Numbered from the stretch's first letter, positions 48,701-61,440 are shown. The stretch: 64,000 nt of DNA from Allacma fusca (GCA_947179485.1 OX359250.1:15730539-15794538), one strand, 5' to 3'. The notes: generated by a model not told the origin, from the letters alone. Program-made: numbers and translations.

Positions 48701-50777
48701 AAACGATGGCTAAATGATACTAATATCGTTACCAGCAAACCAAATAATAACTATCAACGACGAAACGACCCTACAACTCAACAACAATTTGGACAACTCG
48801 ACCAACAATTTCCTAATCACAGCCCAAATCAACTTAATCATCTAAATACAATCTACGATTCAATCAGTGACCACTACCCTTCAAATGAGGACCAATACTG
48901 GCGATCGGAAAACTAAATCGCCTGGTGAAGAAGGGAGATCATCAGGCTACACAACAAGTCATCACGGAAACCTCCCACCGTATCAGCAATCCTAGAACCA
49001 ACCCAAAACTCATCCCATTAATGTCAATTGTATTTGATAGTCCTCCCACTCCCCCACGAAAACGGAAACATCCGCCTTCGTTATCCCTTATTCCCAAAAC
49101 GTTCCCCAACTCTCCATATACCCCAGATTATCCCCGTTACTTCCCGCGACAAGGATCTGATCCACGACACCACCGAATTCATTCTACTGCCAAGAAAAAC
49201 ATCTCTAACTCCCAACATCAAACGCCTGTTCTAGAAGAACTATACCGACACATGATCAAAATTCCCACACTACCCCGCACAGCATTCAAGAATGCAAAAT
49301 CCAGCAAGCGAATAATTAATTACTCCTCATCTCCCAATAATTTTTGCAGTCTTCCCCAAACAAATAGTTTCAGAGAACTGAGCAAACAACTGAGATGGAA
49401 TAACCAACATAAATACCATCATAAGAACAACTGCAATAAAAGACATGTCAGCTTCCCAAGAAAGGACTTACAGCAACGAAGACACTTTAGCAACCACTGT
49501 ACAGAATACAAGAATTACCCTACCTCCAATTTACCAAATTACCAATACCAACCCTCAAACACAACATTACCACCAACTTGTTCATTCTGTAATACTGGCA
49601 ATCACAAACTACGTGACTGCTATGCCTTCAGACAATGGATAACAATGCAATCAAGAACACCATGACTTCTACCAGAATAAACGTCAATTAGTTAATTTCC
49701 AATCCATTGCTATGACCAGAAACCTACAGCAATAAGTGATTGACCTATAACACCCCATGACGGAGAGATGTCCCAGTCTCAAAACACCCCACCCCGGGAA
49801 GGAGAAGTGTTACGACATTATTAGAATAACTATAGTTGTTATTATTGAGTCAAACAATTATTGCTAGTTTTAGAAATAATGAATTATAATATTATGAAAG
49901 ATATTCACCAATACTTACTACACGATGCTTAGCTAACTAAATGACTACAATCTATTCTGTTGAATAAATTAAGGGAGGTCATTCCGTGTTTAGCTCTTGA
50001 CATAACTTGACCTATCTTTACTACTCTCTACCACTGAGCCACCCTACACTATTTCACTCATACATTTTACAATCCTACAATATATATATGATATATAATT
50101 ACATAATGATTTATGTATGATAACAAAATGCAGGGATGTTTACTGGCTCGCGAAATATCACATTCATAGGTTTTTGGTGCAAGCCCATTTTGACCAAACC
50201 GCGGACTTGTATAATCGCGAAAACTTGCATCGGGATTTTTAAGAATGGGGGAATATACATCATGTTTCTAATTTCTATTTTAACCAGAACTCTAGAACCA
50301 TTTGAAATCTCAACCGTTTGGGATTGAAACTTTTGTGTTTCTCATTTCCAATTTAACACAACAAACTCCTACCGTTTTGCATCTACACTCCTCATATGCA
50401 AGTACGAAGGTTCTCACAATCAGGAATACCTGACTTGGCCAGCATGTTTGTTAAATAGAATCTTAAATCCACAATCAGATGTGCTTCAAAATAGATAATG
50501 TTCGTACAGCAATAGCGTATAATCAAGATGAGCGAATGTATAGGAGTGAGGGCAGGAGTAAGTTGTACGCTCCAGTCCATGTAACTACCTAATGAAAATT
50601 ATATTCCCTGGAGAAACCGAATACTACAGGAAGTAAACATCAGTCATACCTGGTTCGGTAATAACGTCGGGTAACTGATTTCCTGAGGCCCTTGTACAGA
50701 TCCTTCCATGAGTCACGTCCTTCTTCTAAATTTGGCGGAACTCGAAGTTCACTCACAGCAACTCGTGCTTCCGCCAT
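40742..50777 (-). CDS. CPT1: Carnitine O-palmitoyltransferase 1 (complete, 12 exons)
   Basis: Exons: 50650-50777, 45401-45543, 45097-45219, 43864-44161, 42890-43126, 42587-42777, 42090-42429, 41848-42001, 41491-41723, 41245-41401, 41041-41157, 40742-40957. They join to 778 residues, close to the 773 of vertebrate CPT1A. The protein starts MAEARVAV and has two membrane spans (exons 2 and 3), then SLPRLPVP, the WWAPNY segment, catalytic His in VEHTMADA (about residue 468), YEASMTRL, the carnitine-site S-T-T in VRSCTTE, and [16 protein letters not shown] near the end. CPT1 sits in the outer mitochondrial membrane, makes acylcarnitine from acyl-CoA, and sets the rate of fatty-acid import. Intron 1 (45544-50649) contains a gag-only LTR element in the opposite sense and a (GA)n tract. 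The ATG at 50775-50777 fits the conserved N-terminus. Confidence 0.95.
45688..45771. repeat. (GA)n microsatellite in CPT1 intron 1
   Basis: About 84 bp of uninterrupted GA dinucleotides. It produces spurious open frames of alternating Ser-Leu or Glu-Arg on the two strands. Confidence 0.98.
46893..47164 (+). repeat. 5' LTR
   Basis: 272 bp beginning TGTTACGACA and ending CAATCCTACA, identical to the copy at 49808-50079 as far as read by eye. Confidence 0.95.
47165..47182 (+). promoter_or_regulatory. Putative primer-binding site
   Basis: AGGCGCCGGTGTTTGTGA directly follows the 5' LTR. It shares GGCGCC with the site of the element at 10.9 kb, but its first bases fit a tRNA CCA end less well. 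The tRNA is unidentified. Confidence 0.45.
47942..48916 (+). CDS. gag: Gag protein of the non-autonomous LTR element
   Basis: 324 residues from an ATG in good context (AACCATGACTTC). The capsid-like N-terminal region ([40 protein letters not shown]) parallels the Gag at 11782 motif by motif, so both belong to related Ty3/gypsy-like families. A CCHC knuckle, [14 protein letters not shown], lies near residue 238. Gag packages the RNA and forms the particle; it being the only intact retroviral-type gene here suggests selection or recent copying by helper elements. Confidence 0.85.
   Translation: MTSFLPNEIFSNIPTYDGQSSCKTWLKSLNYRCTHFKLTDKWKFENMDYLLKGTALHWWNFSNDNFLENLNIANSQLRFKEFEEQIQNAFSEKDDKAIATAENSTTVFHAETDNTRDYIYKKLSIFKRMDPTMTDSCKLDYLYQGLPQDLAWNLQLKLGADGTIEQFQKQLDFYTSKLQSHNAQLLQQQHPTDMAKLYEFPIRNTSQPQLQTLNMHIPTDQIPAELPQTTTTTSHTCPFCNTNTHQLRHCYTFKRWLNDTNIVTSKPNNNYQRRNDPTTQQQFGQLDQQFPNHSPNQLNHLNTIYDSISDHYPSNEDQYWRSEN
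48889..49665 (+). CDS. Second frame of the gag-only element with a duplicate zinc knuckle
   Basis: The frame is open from about 48889, overlapping Gag by about 28 bases in the -1 frame. Its first possible start is a GTG (48925), so it would need frameshifting or be non-coding. It is rich in P, N, Q, S and H. Near its end it carries a second CCHC knuckle, [14 protein letters not shown], followed by YAFRQW, closely resembling the Gag knuckle and its YTFKRW context. No protease, RT or integrase motif is present. It may be a tandem copy of the Gag tail that has lost its frame. Confidence 0.4.
   Translation, partial: GPILAIGKLNRLVKKGDHQATQQVITETSHRISNPRTNPKLIPLMSIVFDSPPTPPRKRKHPPSLSLIPKTFPNSPYTPDYPRYFPRQGSDPRHHRIHSTAKKNISNSQHQTPVLEELYRHMIKIPTLPRTAFKNAKSSKRIINYSSSPNNFCSLPQTNSFRELSKQLRWNNQHKYHHKNNCNKRHVSFPRKDLQQRRHFSNHCTEYKNYPTSNLPNYQYQPSNTTLPPTCSFCNTGNHKLRDCYAFRQWITMQSRTP
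49796..49807 (+). promoter_or_regulatory. Polypurine tract
   Basis: GGGAAGGAGAAG directly abuts the 3' LTR, where plus-strand synthesis would be primed. Confidence 0.7.
49808..50079 (+). repeat. 3' LTR
   Basis: 272 bp, same sequence as the 5' LTR, followed by an AT dinucleotide run that includes the target duplication. Confidence 0.95.
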
Positions 50778-53700
50778 TGTAGTTCTAGTAACCTCTGAAT
50801 CCCTTTAAAATTAAAAATGTAATTTTAGTAAGTAAGTAAAAGTAAAATTATTAAAGACTTAAAAATTAAAATGTAAAATTCAGTCCCAAAAACTCCATGT
50901 GACTGTACACTGATCAATTACCCTTTATAGATGGAATAGTGAATTGTCTAGAATAATTGAGGACTCCAACAATAATAATTTGTTATTCTAGCCGAAACTT
51001 GCTCAGTGAAAGGAAAATTAAGGCAGGAGCTACACCAAACGAATATCACTCTAATTTGTCATTAATTCAACATCCAGAAAAGAAAAGTCCTTCGTGAAAT
51101 ACTAAACTAATCGATCAATATTGGTGACACACAAACTAGTCCAAAATTAATTACAGCACAAAATAAATAGCTTAGATTAAAGAGCAGTAAACCTTGGTAA
51201 CGTGTGTACAACACTGGGTCAATCCATATACGAGATCGTTCTCTTTCCTTATCAGCTACTCATTTGATACTAAAATATGGCCTTAAATTCTAACAGTTGA
51301 GATTGTGCTGTCACTCATGCAACCAGGGCAAGAGGGAATGCGACAATGAGTACATTGAGAACAAAAGACCTACAGTAAAGGTATAAAACTCATGACCAGA
51401 TGACCAGATAAATTGACATGTTAAGATAAATTCTTATTATTGCAGAATAATTCTAAAATGCAGGCAAATATAGGCAATTCGACTTTTTGCCTAGCTAGTA
51501 GGTGAATTTTGGAAACGCACTATGAAACTATCTCCACTTCTCCACATGTTCTCAATTATTACAAATAGTAAAAGTATTTATGTACGGTACTTATGTAAAA
51601 ACAAGCAGAAGCTCGTGTTAGCACAAGTACCTTCTTGACAATTGACAATCATAACTTGATGTAGTACACGAGTCAATTTAATCGTGTGAACTTTCTCATC
51701 CTTTTCCTACAGCAAAATATTGACATTACTATACATCTTGTACATACACTACGTTGCATTGCGAGGGTGGAACCTAATATTATCCCTGATTGTTAGGGAT
51801 GACTGCGTATAAATTTCAGGAAAACTTTTAACAGCGTCAAAAGTTCAATTCTGGCAAAGTAAGTCCATCTGGATTGGTATGTGCTTGCACGAGGAAATCA
51901 GCATTCTTATCATAACTAATTTTAGTCACTCGAATCCTTCAGAGTATATCTTCAGGCTGATAGAAGCATATGTGTAGATAGCTATACTCGGGTATTGCGA
52001 AATTACGAGATGCTTCATGAAAATGGATCAATGTTTAAGCAATGCGGGATATTATAACTTATGTACATACATACATGTAAGTACATACTAGCCCCTTTCC
52101 ATCTCCACAAAAAAAAAATTGAAATGGATAAAAAGTTGCTGATAATGTCTAAACGAACCAGAACACTCGTACTTGTTATGTAACTGCCGAAGTTCAATGG
52201 TCAGTTATCGCTGGTGCACACACAACCTTCGATCTGTGCACACATTCTGTGTAAGTAAGCCCGAATCTTCTCGAGTCTATAGCTGTATCAACTTTCAGTA
52301 GCTTCCAAGACAAAAGAAAAATATACCAAACTAGAAAATAAAATGTATATCTGTACTTCAGAAGACATGAGAAGTTAGCACCATTCGTCAGCGTAAAAAA
52401 ATAAACAACAGGCACACAATGTACGGAAAAGCGTACTATGTAGATTTAAATATTGAAAGGAATATGTACATAGTAAGGCAAGAAAACAGAAGTATGTAGT
52501 TTTGTTTAATTTACTGCTCACATGCAGCCTTTCAGGTATACAGTACATTTATGTACCTATTAGAAATTCTCATATTTCTCAACACAGTTCAAGTAAACAC
52601 ATTGGGTATCCCATATGAAAAGGTTTTTTAGTGCTTCATCTCCTCTTGTACATGAAGCTGTCAAATAGACATTTTATTGATTAGTTAACTCCATTCAAAG
52701 GTTAAGTGAGACATGAGACTGTATGTGACGTGTTGTTCGTTCCATTTGAAAACAAACCCTTTGAAATACACGCACTTATTGAACAGGCCACTTTAAGATG
52801 GTGAAGTTACTTTCCCAAGGAAATTAACGCTCTGGGTGTTGCACGACTACCCCCCTCATTTATTTTCAAAGGACGAATTCAAAGAATCGAAATCATACCT
52901 CGCAAATTTAATGTATACTAAATTAGTAGTTGGATTTCACCATGCATAATCACTTAATACAGATAGACTCACATAAGTAGAATACTACTTACATGTCATG
53001 CACAGATAACAATGTATGTATATTAGGACAAAAAATTACCCGGAGTATAAAGAAGTCATGAAACAATGCAGAAGGAAATTGTGGATACTCTGTACTGTTG
53101 ACTTAAAATCAACTAATTTATTCATAGTGTCCACTCAAGCAGAAGCTTCAAATTTGTTAGGATCAATTATCACCCCCGTGAAATAACACATTTCATATTA
53201 TTTGTAATTATATCTACGCTCCCGTCTTCTTCCACACTTTCCATGCACACTAAATTTTGAGCAATGAAATATCCACTCTTAGAAAATAAGGACTACATGA
53301 ATGCTGACAGGCGAGTCGGTGACAGGAGAGAAAATAACAAACTCAGAACTACACCACAACGTCCACTAGAAGAGAACTGAAACGGGAGAAATCCAGACGC
53401 TCGCTTTTACCCACTCCTCATAGTGCAGTGCTGACTTGTAGAAATGCCCGATAATTATCTTGAAGACAAGCGGTGATTGTGTAGTCTGCTTGCGCTCCTT
53501 TGAATTTCACTGAGGAACTGGGGAAGGTAAGAGTAGTCGCCGCAGAATCGGAGAAAATCTTATTTATTAAGTAAACCATAATCAATAAAAGGTCTCTGTT
53601 GAAAATAGAGTGACAGCCCTCTCTGCATTCTTAACTCTTAACATATATCTACTATAACGATAAAACAGCGGCTTGATCAAGCATAGACCGGATTTCAGTC

Positions 53701-56700
53701 TCAACTCAATTACACCTGTCTTTCAGGGTAAATCCATTGAATAACCCGATGGAAGGAAGACCGACAAATGATACACGCTGAAGGTACGAATATGAATACT
53801 TTCTCCTTTCCCCCACCTAATTTCCCTGCCTAGCAACAACAATTAGCCTAATAATTTGCCGGCGAGGTGAATAAAAAAACAATAGCTCCAAGGACAAACG
53901 AACCAAGAACCGAGTATACATAATTATTATCAACTCTATTATTTCTCCAGTCGTGGCGTGCATATGCTTTATAATTTCATTGATGCTATTTAAAACCTGC
54001 TACTGAGAAACGGGAAGGGATAGGGGAATTGAATGAACTAAAATTAATTTGTTAATAAATTCCCCGCTGTCAGGTATGATGCGGATGAAGATTAAAGCAT
54101 GACAAGTGAAAGGAAATTAGCACAAAATCATTCAAAGGTTAAACGTTCAAGGTAGAAACGAATGGGTTGGAAAAGGAACATACTGGAGTCACAGGGAAAA
54201 ACGCCTCCAGCTTTACCACCGTATACCTAATTACCTTTAAGGAGATACCGAAATCAAATAGAAAGTTTGCATCTATAGTAACTGCACTGATACGTATGTA
54301 TGCTATACACATAGATATGGTAATGATGAAAGCAAAAACATTGTTTGATTGTAAGTTGAGTACCTACCGCATCACTCATTATCTTCACAGAGCATACCCA
54401 TAACAGGATGAACTGAATCCTGTGCCCTTCCGCAGCATCAAAAAGCAGTTTCATCGAATCACCATTGATCGATATCCACTTCCACTAGTATACCAATCCT
54501 GCAAATGCGATCTTATATGTAGATACACTTATCCAAAGAGATTGTCAAAATTACAGTGAATTTATTATTGCCTTCGTCCCGAAATATCCTCCCTATTGAT
54601 TTTGTAAAACTACTAGTTTTGATTGGAGAGAGGTCAAATTGTATGAAATTTCTCAACCGTTAGAAAAACCAGTGTAATGTTGATAAATGAGATCGCGGGA
54701 GGACTTCTCTCAATACATACAGTAGAAAGGAAACAAAAACTCATAGCATTTGCTTGCAACAAGTCTGAGATTCATGATAAATTAGTGAAATGTCAAGAGC
54801 AGGCAAATCATAGGTCAATGGTACTCAAAGCTCGCCTACACTACACATCTTTTACTCCTCAAAATACAGAATAAACAGATTTCTGTGATAATTAGTGATT
54901 GATTGAGCTGCTCATGTAACCATGAACTTTTATCACTAGGAGCATATGTAAAGTAGGATGAACGCAAGCATAAGACTTGGTCACCTTGAAAGGGCTGAGA
55001 TCTCATGTTTATATAATTACTTACACATATATTAATGGAGCATGTAAACAACTACTTTTAAATCAATTCTCAAAGATGATTTTATGACTAGTGCCGTATC
55101 AAAAACTCATTGCATGAGCATGAGGGTCACAACATGACCCTTTGATGTAATAATCAACCTTTCCAAAGTCCAAACTTTTGTGATTTACGCAGTCGAAACT
55201 AATCCAACAGAAAGTAAATAAATCTGACTTATGGTGACGTGACAGTAAAGACTAACCGTTATAATAATACAATCAGAATTCCATAAGCTGTAGCAATTTG
55301 AAATGAATGAAGCTTAAATAGCTTTTATTTCCATTCTATGAAGTGAGCGCCTGCACCACTCAAACTACCAACTTATCGGTTCCTAACCTGTAATTTAGGA
55401 AGACATTGTACAAGTCTGAAATGTGAACAAAACATTTTGGCCTAGTTTGCACTTCCGTAGGTAACTTTTTTGTCAGTTGCATAAAAAAAAAGAAAACTAA
55501 TGATGATCAATGTCAACAACTTAAAAGCAACTCACAGACGTATATATTTATATATGAAAATTAATATATGATTTCTTAAAGTCAACACCTACCAATTAAG
55601 TAGATTGTTACAATAATATTACTAACTTGTGCAAACGCATTCACTCCTGGCCTCAGCATCACGTTACTTGTTTCCTTGTCACATTAAATAAGCATCAACT
55701 TTTACGACCGAGAATCCTAGAACTACCTTTCAGAGTTTACTTTTTCGTTAATGTTCACAGGGACGAAGCATTGCAAAATTTAGCAGAAATAAATAATTTG
55801 ATAATCTCACCTCCGTCAAGTTATTTGATAGAGCACGAATCTAGAATGCAGGTCCTACCCAGTTATGTAGATAGTGTTGAAAAACCTTGCAACAGGATTT
55901 AAATAACGCAGATATCTGCACCACCTTTTTCAAGCTATTTTGATGGAAAAATAACATACATATGAAAGATAAAAATTCTCTGCTGGTTTATATACCTGTG
56001 TATTTTTTATACTTCAAATTACGATGCAATGGAATTATATCTCATTCTGCTTCTGCCCAAACTAATTGCAATTTTTGTTGTAAAAAGCAGTAGTTCCTCA
56101 ATTTATTTACTATTCCTCACAATTCAGCAAGCTCAGAACCATAGAAACACTTTGCAGTTAACTTCGAGGCCTGTCCTGAACTATTGAGAAAAATATTATT
56201 CCAGAAAAATGTAGTAGAACTCATGGATTTAACATGTCATTTCTCAATTGCAATAATGACATTCTGACCGAACAAAATGTCATCCATGCGTTCAGGAATT
56301 ATAACAACAGATATTTCTATAAATAAAAATATCTGACTATTTTGCATTAGCACAATAAATGCTGTAATACTAATTACACTGTGCACTCACTATATATACA
56401 GATGGAACAAATATTTAAGATGATAGTTGGTTGCCTTAATTGGACTTACGGATTTAAAACAGAGCCCTTCCTTCAAGTTGTGTTGGCACTTGCGAAACAG
56501 CCACTGGCAAATAAGTCACACTAATTGCACACGGATAGTTTTTCAGTGTGTATAAAGTTGGTAAAAATGTCACCACAATTTTTGCACATCTATTACAAAA
56601 ACATGTTTGAATGCCAATCATGTAAAGAACAATCGCAATTGCAGAGACAAATTATTTTGGGCGATTTTCACAACATTCAGACGGCATGGGAAAAAAATGT

Positions 56701-57250
56701 GTGAATGATTGGGTGACGACAGTAAGATAATAATAATAATTATTATTAATACAATGATATGAATAGTTCCGAAAACAATTCATTTGTTTTCCTTATTTAC
56801 TATTTTATTTCCCTAATATCCCGTCAAATCATTCCTTTTTGGTGTAATCACAATAATTTGTGTACGGGATACGCGTGTAAACAATTCACATATGACTTGC
56901 ACATGTGTAACTAAATTTTGTCGATTGAATTAAAATTAGTCGGTAAATAAAATGTAAGGTAAATTTTTGTTAGTCCTTTCGCAATTCCCGTAATATAATT
57001 CAAGTTTGTTCAGTGTGTTTGTTCGCTTGTCCAAGTCATGCGAATAACTGCAGAATATACAGACATAGTGTAGGAGTATACAGTGTATGTCGTGTATGAC
57101 CAGCCTAAAAACAGCAACTCAGCAGTAGTCAACAGAACAGCTGAGATGGAGTGGAGTATAAAATATACATAAGGGAAGGGATAAAAATTCTCCTTTCTCG
57201 TTACAGTCACAAGCAGAAGCGCTAGAAAGATTTACGCAACGGATTCATTA
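50778..57250. other. Large intergenic region upstream of CPT1
   Basis: About 6.5 kb with only short, unsupported open frames. It should contain the CPT1 promoter near 50.8-53.5 kb. No RNA gene, tandem array or recognisable transposon was found before the hAT element. Confidence 0.4.
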
Positions 57251-57258
57251 CATATGAA

Positions 57259-58258
57259 TAGTGCTGCGCTCGGGTCAAGTATTTATAAAGATCCGACCAC
57301 GAACTTGACTTGACCCCGACTTCTCAAGTACGTATTTCAAGATTACCCGAACTTGACATTTTCAGTTCAAGTAATACTTGAATGAAACAAGTTCGGGTTT
57401 TCAAGTAATTCTCATATTACTTGACCATGATTTTATACGCGCGTTTCGGGTCCAACTTCAACTTGACTTGACCATGACCCGAACTTGACCATGAACTTGA
57501 ACTTTCAAGTACTTTCAAGTAATCCATTGGACATCAAAATACTTAAGTTTTATTGAATTTATATTTCTAATGAAAGCGAACCTGGGTTTCTAACACACTA
57601 GGTTTCACCCAGCATTTTGCTAGCAACCGCCTCTAAAAATAATAGTTGTATTTTTGGTTCCTTTCAATGAATGTAGAACGATTGTACACTGCAGATCTAC
57701 TCTGATTTCGTGTACCGGGTGGGTCTGGTGACTCAGTTGACATTTTCGGGGACACAGAACTCCTTTTAGGTTTTGTTGTCACATACTATTATAAACATGG
57801 GTGCTAACATTTTTAAATCAATTTCCACGGAGCCATATGAATGTTGAGCTTTCTTTTGTATTTGTGTACACGAACAAATTAACAAATGCCGCTTAAAGTG
57901 ATGTATTAAATGCCGTTTTAAGTTTCATTTAGTACAGTGAATCGTAAGTGAATTGAAAACTCCCTCAGCCATGAAGAATTGCACAAGCAAAATTACTTGA
58001 ACTTGTACACGAAAAACTCAAGTTCGTGGTCAAGTACTTTTTAATATTTACTTGAACATGACCAGGTACTATGGTTCAAGTAAAATAATTATACTTGACC
58101 ACGAACTTGACTTGAGGTAAGAAATCATGGTCAAGTCGATGAAATACCTGAACACGACCCGAACCGTTCATGGTTTTAAATTTATTTACTTGACCACGAC
58201 CCGAACGCGAACTTGACTTGAAATACTCGTGTACTACTTGTACTTGTGCGCAGCTCTG
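57259..58258. mobile_element. Non-autonomous hAT element, 1000 bp
   Basis: Flanked by an exact 8-bp duplication, CATATGAA (57251-57258 and 58259-58266), the length typical of hAT. Ends are inverted: TAGTGCTGCGC on the left, and CAGAGCTGCGC read inward from the right. The interior has no ORF. It is largely made of degenerate repeats of ACTTGAC/GTCAAGT and TTCAAGTA in both orientations, mainly in its first and last 250 bp. This is a deletion or MITE-like derivative that needs a transposase from elsewhere. Confidence 0.85.
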
Positions 58259-58266
58259 CATATGAA

Positions 58267-59509
58267 CAATTCCTTAAATTATTAAAGTTTTCATATGGCA
58301 CAACTTTTCTCACTCCTCAAAAACGTTGACTGTGAAAGGTGCATACGGATAATAATATTTACATAGCACATAAATTCATTTTACTACACCCTGTTATTTT
58401 TAATTTCAGGCAACGTTTTCTTTTATCATGCAAAGAATGAAAAATTTCCCTGTAATTCTCTCACATAAAAACTCAAAAAATACAAACTTGATATGAATAT
58501 GATGAATTTTTATCTAGTCCTCCCACTACACAAAAACGAAAATTTAAATACTGGATGTGAGTACTTACTTATGACGTTATAAATACCACAATACAGTAAT
58601 ATAAACTTTATAAATTCACAAAAATATGTAATTATGCATGTTCAAAATGGGCTTAGGAAAAAATTGCATTGCCTTAAAAGCTTCCTTAGGTATTGCATTT
58701 TAGTTTTCCCTGTTCCTCTTACTTGAAGAAAAAATACGTAGTGAAGCTATTGCTTGAGGGGCAAGATATTTTTAAAAATTCCGTCGTCCATAGTATAATA
58801 TCGCTTGACACCGTATATAAGAAGTGTATCAGGACTTACAGGAATCTTACAAAAATCAAAATCGTAATGAAAATCTAACTAATAATAAAATTGCAACATG
58901 TAGATATGCATGTATTGATTGATTTTTATTAGTTTGAATTGTCAAATTATTCATCGAAATGAATCAATGCTTAATCATTTATTTAATAAATTATTATTAT
59001 TTATACGACTCAATTTTATGTCTGCTATGCATACCAATAATTATTATTGTTATTTAACATCAGCTGTATTTACACACTCTACAGGCTTCATTGGCCAGTA
59101 AATACTGCTTACTTAAATATTTTATATGCACCGATAGAATACATATTGCAATTGAATTGGCTACAAGAATGAAAACACAAATAAAATCGACCAAAACAAA
59201 CCTCAAAATGCATAGACAGTTCTACCAGTTCGAAAATAGCTCACAAAAAATTCCGTAACTTAATTACTCTTTTAACTCGGACTTCCCGTCCAATAACAGA
59301 TGTAAAGAACAAGTTATTCAGAGCTGTGACAAGTACCCACGAGAATTCCCGTAATTGCTCCTCGTACAATGAAGAATCAGTAAATTCTAGAGATTCGTCA
59401 TAAAGAATAATTTTCCATGGATTTTATTAATACAAAATTAACCCCCCATGATGGTATACAATAATAATAATTACTTAATCATGCCTCCTTATCCTACGGC
59501 ACTTAATCT
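58267..59509. other. Intergenic
   Basis: AT-rich stretch between the hAT element and the ZNF830 stop codon. No supported gene. Confidence 0.4.
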
Positions 59510-60403
59510 TCAAAACTTTTTCACCCTCCAATCCAATTCTTCATTAAAGTCAGTTTCATCCCCACTCGAGTCACTGCCAACTGAATCCGATTCCATCTTC
59601 TTAACCCTGGTCTCCTTCTTTTTCTCCAGATCGATTACCCTGCAAAAGCCAAACAAAATACAGGACTTTACTCCACCAAAGAAAAATCCCAAAAATATGT
59701 AAAAAAAAAAAAAACAAAAAAAAAAAGTTTTTTTCTTTGTTTCCGTTATACAAATTTAAAAATCAAACCTCTGCCAGTGTGTCATCATATCTTCAATCTC
59801 ATCCAATTCCCTCTCCTTCCTTGACTCCTCCTCATCCACAACAAGTAAACTCTCGCTTTGGATCTCTTCAGTGGCAATTTCTTTTAAAAATTTATTCCAT
59901 TCGGCTTCCTCCGGGTCAACAAATTCCTTCCCTCTCACTTTCGCATCTTCCTTCGGATCATCAAAGAACCCTTCAGGGAGGTCTTCCTTCTTCGTTTCAA
60001 CGGTGTTGGCAGAGCCCGGGGCTGGGACTTCCTCCTCCTCATCTTCAAATTGGACAATCTTTTTAAGGGGGGCCTCTGAAAGAGTCGGCTTCGAAGTGGG
60101 AGGATGGTTTTTGGTAGACTTGAAAATAATCCTATCTTGCACATCTTGAGGAACTGGAACTGCATGGGACGATGGTGGAGGTTTAGGTTTGGCAAAAGTC
60201 TCGTCCACTTTGCTCTTCTTGCTAGCGGGTGGACCTTCCGTGTCAAGCTTCCTCTTCAATGCATTGATGCTGTCCCGGTGCTGACGACCGTTGACATGCC
60301 CTGTCCAGTAGAGCTCATTTTTGACGGGAATCCTACACACTATACAGGTCAATTGACCATTTTTGTACTCCGCTAAATTTGATGAAATTTTTTTCCCTGA
60401 CAT
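59510..60403 (-). CDS. ZNF830: ZNF830/CCDC16 zinc-finger protein
   Basis: Exons 59769-60403 and 59510-59639 give 254 residues, ATG at 60401-60403. A U1-type C2H2 finger lies near the start (LTCIVCRIPVKNELYWTGHV then GRQH). The family signature DLPEGFFDD is present near residue 143, then an acidic coiled region, and a short second exon with charged coiled coil ending DFNEELDWRVKKF. The order and the closing DWR motif match ZNF830, a nuclear protein linked to spliceosome and genome-stability functions in vertebrates. It is shorter than human ZNF830 (about 370 residues). The splice keeps the coiled coil continuous and removes a premature stop. Confidence 0.88.
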
Positions 60404-61440
60404 TTTAAACGAAACTTGGCGGGTTTGGATTTGAAGATTTCAACGTTTCAAGGAGGGACCACGAGCATTATTTAGCGTCAAGTCGTTTGTGATGCAAAGG
60501 TTTAACCAAATAAAAAAAAATAAAAAAAAAAATGTAATAACAGCAAATATTAGGTAAATAATTATTGAAACAGGTCCGACACAATATTTGTAATTACGAA
60601 ACTCATTAGTAGGCACACACGTTAATAATTTCGTTGTAATACAATTTTAGCGTACTTAAATTAAAGATGAGTAAAAATAATTGAATTTTATTCCAATAGT
60701 CAAAATAAGGATTGTAGTTCCTAATTAGAATTTGCATGTTTATAGTTGAAATTATTATTATGCAAATATGGAAAAAATATTTACTACGTCAAAGTTTTAT
60801 TTAATGAGACAACGGTATGTGCTTTGAGTGGATTTCAAATGGAATGTGTACACTAATCAAAACTAGACTAATAATTATTAAAAATGGAAGTGTACAGGAA
60901 GAAATATGGAATTTTGGCATTTTTATTAAGGACATGCAGATACAGACAGACTATTGTATAGGCAGAGCAGCCTAAAAACTATTTTTGCTACTGCTTCTGT
61001 ACATGTCTACATGGTAGTAGTAATGGTTATTAAAAAGGGCCCAAAATATTTATCACAGTAATCTTTTTTTTTCGTATATTTGGAATCATTGGAGGACCAA
61101 GGTATATAGTAAGTGACAAATGAGGTCTCTCATATTGCAGATGAGACGACAGCATTAATAAAAACCTAATGTACACATAATAAATAAGTACTTAAAGTTG
61201 TAAAAGTTGATGATTGTTGACTATGGGATTTGAAGAGAAAAACTGTCCATGTAAGTTTTAATTCTACTGAGGACGCGGAAACAACTATGCGTAGAAACGG
61301 TTACGGTAAATTTACAGGCGGTTTTCTACAGCGATTATTATTATTATTATTCGATTGTATAGAGATTGTTATCATTATTAGATTGTTGGTACAATTAACA
61401 GTTAGAGCCAGGGTAGAAGCTCAGTCTCATTGTCAGCAAA
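60404..61440. other. Intergenic
   Basis: 5' flank of ZNF830 and 3' flank of PACRG, both minus. AT-rich; the 72-codon plus-strand frame at 61230 overlaps the PACRG 3' end and is not called. Confidence 0.4.

Larger units (their letters stand above)
46893..50079 (+). mobile_element. Gag-only, non-autonomous LTR retrotransposon in CPT1 intron 1
   Basis: 3187 bp flanked by 272-bp LTRs (46893-47164 and 49808-50079) that appear identical base for base. Termini are TG...CA. Flanks share ATAT directly, or TATAT if one more A belongs to the LTR, so a 4-5 bp target duplication is likely. A GGCGCC primer-binding-like site follows the 5' LTR, and a purine tract (GGGAAGGAGAAG) precedes the 3' LTR. Only a Gag ORF and a second uncharacterised frame are found. 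Protease, reverse transcriptase and integrase are absent, so it must borrow enzymes from a related autonomous element. Identical LTRs imply a very recent insertion. Confidence 0.92.
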
